Shown piece after piece: positions 1 to 5,723 of a stretch of 10,340 nucleotides of DNA. The stretch is taken from contig CALLME010000010.1 in NCBI GenBank assembly GCA_938007945.1, positions 1 to 10,340 on the forward strand, written 5' to 3'. The notes beneath the pieces are model-generated. The model did not search any database. It was not told where the DNA came from and was given only the letters and a program-made list of their open reading frames with translations. Each line of letters opens with the position of its first letter. Position 1 is the first letter of the stretch. A program made the position numbers and the translations under genes. The stretch comes from an uncultured Caulobacterales bacterium. Its GTDB lineage: Bacteria; Pseudomonadota; Alphaproteobacteria; Caulobacterales; Maricaulaceae.

Positions 1-201
1 CAGCTTCATGCCCACGCCGCGCGTCAGCGTGCCCAGCCCGAACTGCCAACTCCAAATCCCAAATTTTGCGCCGAGTGCCGCCACGATAAAGACGAGCGGT
101 GTCACGACGGCGAGGAGCAAAGTGAGGCGGTGGATAGTGTCCCGCGCTTTACGGCGCTTCACGCCAGAGGCTTTGGGGGGTGTCACGATAACGTCGTTCA
201 T
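1..201 (-). CDS. DUF1499-like membrane protein, N-terminal part (cut by window edge)
   Basis: The reading frame starts at the ATG whose first base is 201 and stays open for 67 codons to the left edge, so only the N-terminus is visible. The start is supported by an AAAGGA Shine-Dalgarno just upstream. About 20 basic, polar residues (several Lys/Arg) are followed by a hydrophobic span around residues 27-44 (LLLAVVTPLVFIVAALGA), then KFGIWSW and GLGTLTRG. A short basic head, a membrane segment and a G-x-W motif resemble the start of DUF1499 proteins, whose biochemical role is not known to me. The family call rests on this short stretch and is tentative; a generic inner-membrane protein is the alternative. 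The Shine-Dalgarno overlaps the stop codon region of the preceding gene, so it is very likely translated from the same mRNA as that gene and pdxH. Confidence 0.5.
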   Translation of the reverse strand, partial: MNDVIVTPPKASGVKRRKARDTIHRLTLLLAVVTPLVFIVAALGAKFGIWSWQFGLGTLTRGVGMKL

Positions 202-211
202 GGGGAGTCCT

Positions 212-760
212 TTAAAATAAAGTTTGAAGCGCGTAAGTTATACTGCCCACTATAAGGCCAAGCACGATAAAGCTCAAAAGCGATTTGCCGCCACCGCCGC
301 TTTTTTGCCGCTCGCCAAAGACATGCCCGCGACCGCCCGACAGGAAAAGCCGCCGCGAAATATTCATATCGCGGATGAGCGGCGGTTGTTTCGTGTCAAT
401 CGTAATTGAGGTTTCCATCTTGCGCGTCTTTGAAGACAGATTAGCCGACTTTGGCAAGCCCTCATAAGCTATCTTTGCGGCAGCCGCTTTGTGGGCCGAA
501 CGCCCCGCACGTTCAAGACGCGCTTTGGAAACTTCAAATAGGGCAGACGGATCGAGGTCGTCTTGCATGCCATCATTCACATTTGCTTCTGTCGCCTCGT
601 AATTTTTCCAGCTTGAGGGATAATCACCCGCGCCACCTATATCACGGGTATTACTCGCCTGCCCCATTTGACGCAGACTCGATTTTGTTTTCTTTCGATT
701 TTCGCCCCCTAGGAGGCCGAAAACGATAAAAAGCAAAAATATGAAAAATAGAAATTCCAT
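212..760 (-). CDS. Small hypothetical protein with hydrophobic segments at both ends
   Basis: I do not recognise this 182-residue protein. Residues 1-18 are almost entirely hydrophobic (MEFLFFIFLLFIVFGLLGG), followed by a strongly basic stretch (NRKKTKSSLRQ). The middle, about residues 20-135, is polar and low in recognisable motifs. A Gly-rich linker (KSGGGGKS) near residue 155 leads into a second hydrophobic span, roughly residues 160-180, that ends the protein. The likely topology is a polar loop of about 140 residues held between two membrane anchors; positive charges flanking the first span favour a cytoplasmic loop. It begins 17 bases after the pdxH stop codon and its own stop lies next to the Shine-Dalgarno of the next gene, so it is the middle gene of an operon. 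Its Shine-Dalgarno (GCAGGG) is weak and distant, which suggests coupling to pdxH translation. Confidence 0.7.
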   Translation of the reverse strand: MEFLFFIFLLFIVFGLLGGENRKKTKSSLRQMGQASNTRDIGGAGDYPSSWKNYEATEANVNDGMQDDLDPSALFEVSKARLERAGRSAHKAAAAKIAYEGLPKSANLSSKTRKMETSITIDTKQPPLIRDMNISRRLFLSGGRGHVFGERQKSGGGGKSLLSFIVLGLIVGSITYALQTLF

Positions 761-777
761 AGCGCTTTAGCCCTGCC

Positions 778-1443
778 CTATGGACATAACCGTTCAGATT
801 TCCAGCGCGCGCCAGTGCGAGCGCGGTGGAAGCGGCGACGGTCGTGTAAGCGGAACGCGCCGTCTTGCCAAAACTCTATAAAGAGCGGTTTCACGCGCCA
901 GCCATACCAATGCGGCGGGCGAACTATGGGGCGGCCTTCAAACCGCGTCTCGGAGTCTTCAACAGCCATTTCAAGCTGTAGACGACTTTGAATAACCGAG
1001 GATTGATCAGACGCCCACGCACCGATTTGACTCCCCCGCGCGCGCTCCGCCCAATAGGCATCAGATTCTTTTTTCTGAATTTTCGCCACGGGTCCACGCA
1101 CCCGCACTTGGCGCTTCTGGCTCTTCCAGTGAAAACACAGCGCTGCCTTTCCGCTCGCGGCGAGTTGCTCACCTTTGTCGCTGGTCGCGTTTGTATAAAA
1201 AACAAATCCGCGCTCATCATAATCTTTGAGGAGAACGATGCGACTGTCAGGCAAGCCTGCGCTATCGACGGTTGAAAGGGTCATGGCATTTGGGTCGTTC
1301 GGCTCGCTCTTACCTGCCTCCGAAAGCCACTGCCCGAAATAGCTAATGGGGTCTTCAACGGAGAACATTTTATGCTCAGGACGCGCCGCCCGTTTGGCAT
1401 ATTCTGCCTGTGTCGGGGTCGGCGGGATAGCGGTTGTGCTCAT
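778..1443 (-). CDS. pdxH: Pyridoxamine/pyridoxine 5'-phosphate oxidase
   Basis: FMN-dependent cytosolic enzyme that oxidises pyridoxine or pyridoxamine 5'-phosphate to pyridoxal 5'-phosphate, using oxygen, in vitamin B6 synthesis and salvage. The 221-residue length matches the family (E. coli 218). Recognisable motifs in order are RIVLLKDYDERGFVFYTN at 68-85 (FMN-binding strand), SDKGEQL at 88-94, RGSQIGAWAS at 136-145 (PLP/FMN pocket), HWYGWRVKP at 178-186, FWQ at 191-193 and RLHDR at 198-202, whose Arg and His contact substrate in characterised members. The protein ends in RLCP, equivalent to the usual RL-x-P terminus, so it is complete. The ATG at 1443 has an AGGA Shine-Dalgarno six bases upstream. 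It is the first gene of a minus-strand operon and is divergent from the J-domain gene across a 142-base gap. Confidence 0.97.
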   Translation of the reverse strand: MSTTAIPPTPTQAEYAKRAARPEHKMFSVEDPISYFGQWLSEAGKSEPNDPNAMTLSTVDSAGLPDSRIVLLKDYDERGFVFYTNATSDKGEQLAASGKAALCFHWKSQKRQVRVRGPVAKIQKKESDAYWAERARGSQIGAWASDQSSVIQSRLQLEMAVEDSETRFEGRPIVRPPHWYGWRVKPLFIEFWQDGAFRLHDRRRFHRARTGARWKSERLCP

Positions 1444-1585
1444 TTATTTATCCTAAATGTAAAATTAACTATGTTTTTCAGCCAGTTATTAACCTTTATA
1501 GACTCTTAATGGTAGGAAGTTAAGCGCATTCCGAATTTGGATGGATTTCGGATAGACGCACCACAAAACAATAATGGGATGCCCT
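1444..1585. promoter_or_regulatory. Divergent intergenic region between pdxH and the J-domain gene
   Basis: This A+T-rich gap must contain the promoters of the pdxH operon (minus) and of the J-domain/aroC pair (plus). I cannot place convincing -35/-10 boxes. An inverted repeat, TCCGAA at 1530-1535 and TTCGGA at 1547-1552 with an 11-base spacer, lies about 35 bases upstream of the J-domain start and could be an operator or a leader hairpin. Confidence 0.4.
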
Positions 1586-1801
1586 ATGACACGCCACGAT
1601 GCTCTCATGACGCTCGGTCTTAATATATCTGCGCGCGAGGCGGAAATCCGTTCGGCGTGGCGGAAAAAGGCTAAATTCTTTCACCCGGACAGCCCTTACG
1701 GCGATGTGCGTGCCTTCCTCCAAGCCAAGAGCGCGTTTGAGACGCTTGTGCCCCCTGCTCCGCAGACTTACCGTATTCCAGCGAGAAGCCGCGCGGTTTA
1801 A
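1586..1801 (+). CDS. Minimal J-domain (DnaJ-like) protein
   Basis: A 71-residue protein that is essentially one J domain. MTLGLNISAREAEIR (residues 8-22) gives helix I, AWRKKAKFFHPD (24-35) gives basic helix II followed by the invariant HPD tripeptide at 33-35, and FLQAKSAFETL gives helix III. The HPD motif is what J proteins use to stimulate ATP hydrolysis by DnaK-type Hsp70s, so the inferred role is a small co-chaperone. No Gly/Phe linker, zinc finger or substrate-binding domain follows; only a short basic tail. I chose the ATG at 1586, which has a modest GGGA upstream, over the in-frame ATG at 1574, which has nothing resembling a Shine-Dalgarno. It ends 38 bases before aroC on the same strand and may be co-transcribed with it. 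Confidence 0.8.
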   Translation: MTRHDALMTLGLNISAREAEIRSAWRKKAKFFHPDSPYGDVRAFLQAKSAFETLVPPAPQTYRIPARSRAV

Positions 1802-1839
1802 ACTAGCGCTTGTGCATTTGAGGCGTTAAACACCGTCGC

Positions 1840-2910
1840 ATGAGCCATAATACCTTCGGACATTTATTTCGCTTCACGACATGGGGCGAGAGCCACGGCC
1901 CCGCCATTGGCTGTGTCGTAGACGGCTGCCCGCCTAACATCGCGCTAGACACGGACTTCATTCAACACTTCCTTGATGAGCGTAAACCTGGCACGTCGCG
2001 CTTTGTCACCCAACGTAAAGAGCCAGACGCGGTCAAAATCCTCTCAGGTGTTTTTGAAGGTGTCACGACAGGCACGCCAATCAGTCTGATGATTGAAAAT
2101 ACAGATCAGCGCAGCAAAGACTATTCCGAAATTAAAACGCGCTACCGCCCCGGTCATGCTGATTTTACTTATGACGCAAAATACGGCGTGCGTGATTACC
2201 GCGGTGGAGGGCGCAGCTCTGCGCGCGAAACGGCTAGCCGTGTGGCGGCGGCGGCAGTGGCGCGTAAGGTGCTCGGAGAGAGCATCAAAATCACAGGCGG
2301 CGTTGTGCAAATCGGCACAGAGAAAATCGACCCTGCGCGCGTGGATTGGAGCACGGTCAGCGATAATCCCTTCTGGTGCCCCGATCCCGTTGCGGCCAAA
2401 GCTTGGGAAGATTATCTGGACAGCATTCGCAAAGACGGTAGCTCTGTCGGGGCTATCCTGGAGGTTCGGGCCTCTGGTGTGCCCGCAGGATGGGGCGCGC
2501 CAATATATAGCAAACTCGACGCTGACCTTGCTTCTGCCATGATGAGCATTAACGCGGCCAAGGCGGTAGAGATTGGCGACGGCATGGCGACGGGCGGCTA
2601 TACGGGCCCGCAGAATGCAGATGCGATACGCCTAAAAGACGGCGCGCCAGAATTTCAAACTAATCATGCGGGAGGCATACTCGGCGGCATCAGCAATGGC
2701 GACGAGATTGTCGTGCGCCTCGCGATTAAACCGACCTCTTCCATGCTGACCCCTGTTCCGTCAATTGATGCGGACGGCAACGAAATTGATGTGCGCACCA
2801 AAGGTCGCCACGACCCCTGCGTCGGCATAAGAGGCGTCCCCGTCGCGGAAGCCATGATGGCGCTCGTGCTGACCGATCATAAGCTAAGGCATCGGGGGCA
2901 AGTGGGGTAA
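1840..2910 (+). CDS. aroC: Chorismate synthase
   Basis: Last enzyme of the shikimate pathway: it converts 5-enolpyruvylshikimate 3-phosphate to chorismate by anti-1,4 elimination of phosphate and needs reduced FMN. The 356 residues match the family (E. coli 361) and the signature blocks are all present: WGESHG at 15-20, [14 protein letters not shown] at 103-116, [17 protein letters not shown] at 118-134, and GRHDPC at 322-327 followed by [15 protein letters not shown] near the C-terminus. Residues used for FMN and substrate binding (the two Arg-rich loops and the HD pair) appear intact. The ATG at 1840 lacks a strong Shine-Dalgarno; the nearest candidate, GAGG, is too far upstream to be convincing, so translation may be coupled to the J-domain gene. 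The protein ends normally in [10 protein letters not shown]. Confidence 0.98.
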   Translation: MSHNTFGHLFRFTTWGESHGPAIGCVVDGCPPNIALDTDFIQHFLDERKPGTSRFVTQRKEPDAVKILSGVFEGVTTGTPISLMIENTDQRSKDYSEIKTRYRPGHADFTYDAKYGVRDYRGGGRSSARETASRVAAAAVARKVLGESIKITGGVVQIGTEKIDPARVDWSTVSDNPFWCPDPVAAKAWEDYLDSIRKDGSSVGAILEVRASGVPAGWGAPIYSKLDADLASAMMSINAAKAVEIGDGMATGGYTGPQNADAIRLKDGAPEFQTNHAGGILGGISNGDEIVVRLAIKPTSSMLTPVPSIDADGNEIDVRTKGRHDPCVGIRGVPVAEAMMALVLTDHKLRHRGQVG

Positions 2911-2949
2911 TACAGTTTTCCATGCTCGGTGCTTGATATCTGCACGCAC

Positions 2950-2988
2950 AAAAAAACCGACCACCCAGAGAGAGTTGGGTGATCGGTT
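2950..2988 (-). terminator. Intrinsic terminator of the DUF2383-type gene
   Basis: On the minus strand a 12-base-pair stem (arms at 2976-2987 and 2956-2967) with an 8-base loop (2968-2975) runs straight into seven U residues (A run at 2950-2956). The only imperfect position forms a G-U wobble in minus-strand RNA but a C-A mismatch in plus-strand RNA, and no U tract follows on the plus strand. It therefore serves the minus-strand gene ending at 3020 rather than aroC. Confidence 0.9.
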
Positions 2989-3019
2989 CATCTCCCCAGA
3001 TAAGGGGCGCGTTTATTGA

Positions 3020-3460
3020 TTATGCAGCGTCTTCGAGACGGTCTGCAAAGCGTTCGCCTTGAATGGCGGCGGCGTGTGCCGTTGTCAGCATTGAGCGTAC
3101 ATTTACACTCAGCGTTTCGTCTTCCAGCGCATCCTTAATTTCGTCGGCGAGTTTTTCCTCTGCGTCATCAATAAGGCTTAGCGCCGCTTTTGCATCATCA
3201 CGGAACAGTGTCGAAAACTTCGTAAAGCCTTCTGCGACATGTCCTGTAACTGTGCCATTTTCTGGTGCGTCTTCACCTCTCTTGCGGAGTTCAGATTGAA
3301 ACTGCGCGACGAGTTCGCTACGGTCATTTGCACGGCGGTTAAATTCGCGTTTCAGCCAGTTTTGATCTTCGACCATGTCGGCACCTTTGCTGTAGCCATA
3401 CTTTGTATCAATAAGCTGTTTCGTGATATTTGTTAGTGTCTTAATATTGTCGTTTGACAT
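3020..3460 (-). CDS. PA2169-like four-helix-bundle protein (DUF2383 type)
   Basis: A 146-residue soluble, largely helical protein. The order of features fits the DUF2383/PA2169 family: an N-terminal helix ending in KQLIDTKYGYSKGAD (about 14-28); the segment LKREFNRRANDRSELVAQFQ (about 36-55); a connecting loop with GEDAPENGTVTGHVAEGF; then two acidic helices (DDAKAALSLIDDAEEKLADE, and SVNVRSMLTTAHAAAIQGER). The family has a ferritin-like four-helix fold; its biochemical role is not established, but members are often found in stress-related contexts. The ATG at 3460 has a strong AAGGAG (3468-3473) seven bases upstream. The gene is monocistronic: it has its own terminator at 2950-2988 and an EcfG-type promoter at 3543-3568, which suggests induction in stationary phase or under general stress. 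The family call is from pattern memory; the fold is more certain than any function. Confidence 0.82.
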   Translation of the reverse strand: MSNDNIKTLTNITKQLIDTKYGYSKGADMVEDQNWLKREFNRRANDRSELVAQFQSELRKRGEDAPENGTVTGHVAEGFTKFSTLFRDDAKAALSLIDDAEEKLADEIKDALEDETLSVNVRSMLTTAHAAAIQGERFADRLEDAA

Positions 3461-3542
3461 AATAAGTCTCCTTGGTTTTGGCTGGGAACGCAGCGGGACA
3501 GAATTGTCTGCGCGCTCATCTCAGCGGTTTGTATACTTAACT

Positions 3543-3568
3543 AACGGCCTTACCCCTCATTTCGTTCC
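3543..3568 (-). promoter_or_regulatory. EcfG-type general-stress promoter
   Basis: Read on the minus strand, GGAAC (3564-3568) is followed by 17 bases and then CGTT (3543-3546). This matches the consensus used by the alphaproteobacterial general stress sigma factor EcfG (GGAAC, 16-17 bases, CGTT). It lies about 80 bases upstream of the DUF2383-type start codon, in the right orientation, leaving a leader of roughly 75 bases with a good Shine-Dalgarno at its end. Confidence 0.75.
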
Positions 3569-3680
3569 AAGAAAAAAATGAATTAAATCAATAACTTTCA
3601 GATTTAGTTTGATTTGCCTGTTGGAGCCGCGGAAAAGAAATTGAATTAATTAATTCTGTTTTTAACGGCGGACATTCCAT

Positions 3681-3863
3681 ATTAAATTTGAAACGAATTA
3701 TCTTATCATTGGTTCCTCCGCCATGGGCATGTCCTTTATGGATGTCTTATTGGACGCAACCGATGCCACTATGATTTTCGTGGACCAGCACCAAAAACTT
3801 GGTGGCGTTGTGCGTTTTCCCATCAACGGCAATACTGACATTAGACGCTTTACGCGCTTCTGA
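3681..3863 (+). pseudogene. Relic of a FAD-dependent oxidoreductase, paralogue of the intact gene at 5724
   Basis: Translating from 3681 gives NYLIIGSSAMGMSF followed by DVLL, TDATM, VD and K-GG, which lines up without gaps against residues 7-43 of the intact oxidoreductase downstream (DYLIIGTGAMGMAF, DVVL, TDATM, VD, K-GG). I count 23 identities in 37 positions. No start codon survives at the expected position; the first in-frame ATG (3723) lies inside the FAD-binding loop. The second Gly of the GxGxxG dinucleotide motif is replaced (GSSAMG), and the frame stops at 3861-3863. After the GG at 3801-3806 the next residues, GVVRFP, then TD and RFT, resemble residues 385-400 of the intact protein (GVVPLP, TD, RFT), as if about 340 codons had been deleted internally. 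The N-terminal match is firm; the C-terminal match is suggestive. The fragment cannot encode a working enzyme. Confidence 0.8.
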
Positions 3864-3968
3864 TATTTATCACACATTAACCCTTTTCATTACGATTTCA
3901 TTAGTAGTTGCATAATAATTTTTCGCACGGTTACAGCTGGAGGCACAGTTACAACTGGAACTTTTGCG

Positions 3969-3975
3969 AAAGGGA
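3969..3975 (+). promoter_or_regulatory. Shine-Dalgarno that favours the GTG start of the tad-like gene
   Basis: AAAGGGA lies four bases upstream of a GTG at 3980. The only other upstream in-frame candidate is a TTG at 3908, which follows directly on a stop codon and has no Shine-Dalgarno. Starting at 3980 yields the short polar head followed by DKTGN and a membrane segment that is typical of TadE/TadG-type proteins. Confidence 0.55.
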
Positions 3976-3979
3976 TGTC

Positions 3980-5518
3980 GTGCCTTCAAATTCCAAACTC
4001 TTAAACTATCTCTCAGATAAAACAGGTAATATGACTATACTGGCCGCAGGGTCTTTAACTGTCATTATGTTAGCTGTTGGGGCCGCTATTGATATCTCCG
4101 ATCTTGCTAGTCACAAATCTAGTTTACAAGATGCCACAGACAGCGCCGTACTCGCGGCCGTCATTTCTGGGGAAACAGATATAGATAAGCTTACAAACAT
4201 TGCGCGAGAGGCTTTTGATGCCAATTTCATTGCAAGCGGCAACGAGTCCATTGCAAACTTTAATCTTGTTTTGGCTGAAGATGGTGAATTATCACTAGAG
4301 ACACAATTAGAGAAGCCGACCTTAATCATGAGCGCTATGGGAATGGATAAGCACCTCGTCAGTGCAGAGGCAGCCTCATATATGGTTAGTAGTATGCCTA
4401 TAGATATTGCTCTAGTGCTCGACCGAACAGGCTCAATGGCAGGTCCTAATCTGGCTGGACTCATTTCGGCTGCTACAGACTTTATCTCTAGCCTTGATTC
4501 AGGTGATAGAGACGTACGAGTCGCAATTATTCCGTTCTCAGATTATGTGAATGTCGGCGTTAATAATGCCTCTGAGCGCTGGTTGGATTTATCAGGCGTT
4601 GGTCCCGAAGGATCTGAGGTGAGTTGCGTAATGGAAGACTTATCTAGCAGTAGTTGCCTGGCAACAGGTTTGTTTGGCCCGCCTCCTTCGGGCTCATCAT
4701 CTTCTGGCGCCACGTCATCCAGCGGGAGTTGTACCACGTCGACAAGATCGACATCATCATCTGGTTCGACAGCTACGTCTTCTAGCACGACGTGTTCTGG
4801 AGCCTCAACCGGTGGCGGATCTGGCGGCACAACAATGTCGTGGAGGGATGTCTCCGTCAGCCCTTCAGGGGCTTACTGCACAGCTAGCTCAAATACACAG
4901 GATGTGTCTACATCGCTCGTAGAAGCGTGTGTACCTGTCGATGCAAACGAGAATTGGTTTGGATGCGTAGGCTCACGAGGTACGCCAGATAATACTCGCT
5001 CTGGCTATGACGGACGTAAAGTGCCACCCATATATAACCGCACCTGCGGTCAGCCTATGACGGAATTAACGGACAATTTAGGCAAAGCTCGCAGAGAAAT
5101 TTCAAATTTAACAGCAAGCGGTTCGACCTATATTCCCGCAGGCTTGCAATGGGGCTGGCGTGCCCTCACACCATCAGACCCTTTTGATGCAGGCGGAGAG
5201 AGTGATCGTAAAAAGTTGTTAATTTTGATGACGGACGGTCAAAATACCGTGTCTCAAAACGGTGCAGAGCATAGCGGAAATGATTATGCTGAGGCGAATG
5301 ACCTAACGCAGGCCTTATGTAATGAAATCAAATCGGCCTCGATTGAACTTGCAACAGTCTCCTACTCGAACGGTGGCATGGCATCCGCAGATGGTGCAAT
5401 GCTGTCTGGTTGTGCATCAAGCGAGAGCCTATATTTCTTAGCCAATGATACCAAATCGCTTTTGGATGCATTTTCAAAGGCCGTTAACAAAACCAACGAA
5501 ATCCGATTGGTCAGATAA
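3980..5518 (+). CDS. TadE/TadG-like membrane-anchored protein with a VWA domain
   Basis: From the GTG start the protein has 512 residues. A short head with LLNYLSDKTGNM precedes one membrane span at about 18-39 (TILAAGSLTVIMLAVGAAID) and SSLQDATDSAVLAA, the classic Tad/Flp-pilus N-terminal signature. A von Willebrand A domain follows: a MIDAS-like DRTGS at 148-152 and LMTDGQNT near 417-424, ending in an alpha/beta pattern. Between these lies a low-complexity Ser/Thr/Gly insert at about 233-286. All ten cysteines are after the membrane anchor, an even number compatible with disulfides in an exported domain. Tad proteins of this type act at the cell envelope as minor pilins or in adhesion, but no other tad gene is in view, so the role is open. 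The gene is more A+T-rich than its neighbours (25 G/C in 60 at 4021-4080 against 33 in 60 at 6241-6300) and sits between two copies of an oxidoreductase gene. Confidence 0.85.
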   Translation: MPSNSKLLNYLSDKTGNMTILAAGSLTVIMLAVGAAIDISDLASHKSSLQDATDSAVLAAVISGETDIDKLTNIAREAFDANFIASGNESIANFNLVLAEDGELSLETQLEKPTLIMSAMGMDKHLVSAEAASYMVSSMPIDIALVLDRTGSMAGPNLAGLISAATDFISSLDSGDRDVRVAIIPFSDYVNVGVNNASERWLDLSGVGPEGSEVSCVMEDLSSSSCLATGLFGPPPSGSSSSGATSSSGSCTTSTRSTSSSGSTATSSSTTCSGASTGGGSGGTTMSWRDVSVSPSGAYCTASSNTQDVSTSLVEACVPVDANENWFGCVGSRGTPDNTRSGYDGRKVPPIYNRTCGQPMTELTDNLGKARREISNLTASGSTYIPAGLQWGWRALTPSDPFDAGGESDRKKLLILMTDGQNTVSQNGAEHSGNDYAEANDLTQALCNEIKSASIELATVSYSNGGMASADGAMLSGCASSESLYFLANDTKSLLDAFSKAVNKTNEIRLVR

Positions 5519-5723
5519 TAAAGATCGAGCCAAATTGGTTCGCGCGCTTAAGTAATATCCTTTGATAACAACGTCCCTAAGAGCTGACTTAATATCATTA
5601 TGCATTCGATATGAGCCGCTGGCTAAGGCCTGGTACAAGAGATAAGACGGCCTGTCACAACTGCACGCTACACCCCATGAAACATAGCTATACTTATGTG
5701 CATAAATTTGCATATAAGACTGA

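Larger units (their letters stand above)
3569..3979. other. A+T-rich region without an intact gene
   Basis: This stretch between the stress promoter and the tad-like gene is markedly A+T-rich; bases 3601-3660, for example, have 20 G/C of 60. It holds a perfect 14-base palindrome of AATT character at 3643-3656, the relic oxidoreductase fragment at about 3681-3863, and a leader with two copies of a 12-base direct repeat (3930-3941 and 3948-3959). The promoter of the tad-like gene must lie within it, but I see no convincing boxes. Confidence 0.6.

Noticed and set aside
8..220. Plus-strand open frame at the left edge
   Set aside because: The minus-strand frame has a good Shine-Dalgarno, a membrane segment and an operon context; the plus-strand product has no recognisable feature.
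1520..1723. Minus-strand open frame overlapping the J-domain gene
   Set aside because: The plus-strand frame has a clear HPD J domain; the antisense product shows no motif.
3957..3982. A second possible EcfG promoter on the plus strand (GGAAC, 17 bases, CGTG)
   Set aside because: The -10 element deviates from CGTT and overlaps the proposed GTG start, so the transcript would begin inside the gene. Starting translation later, at the ATG at 4031, would remove the conserved DKTGN head of the Tad signature.
4543..4830. Open frame antisense to the tad-like gene
   Set aside because: It is the reverse of the Ser/Thr/Gly-rich insert, which lacks stops on the other strand because of its composition; the product is an acidic, Pro-rich sequence with no motif and no Shine-Dalgarno.
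5519..5723. Possible small gene, terminator or promoter between the tad-like gene and the oxidoreductase
   Set aside because: A TATACT at about 5688 lacks a matching -35 box, the CCAAATTGG palindrome near 5530 is too short for a terminator, and the minus-strand frame that covers the gap overlaps the end of the tad-like gene and has no motif.
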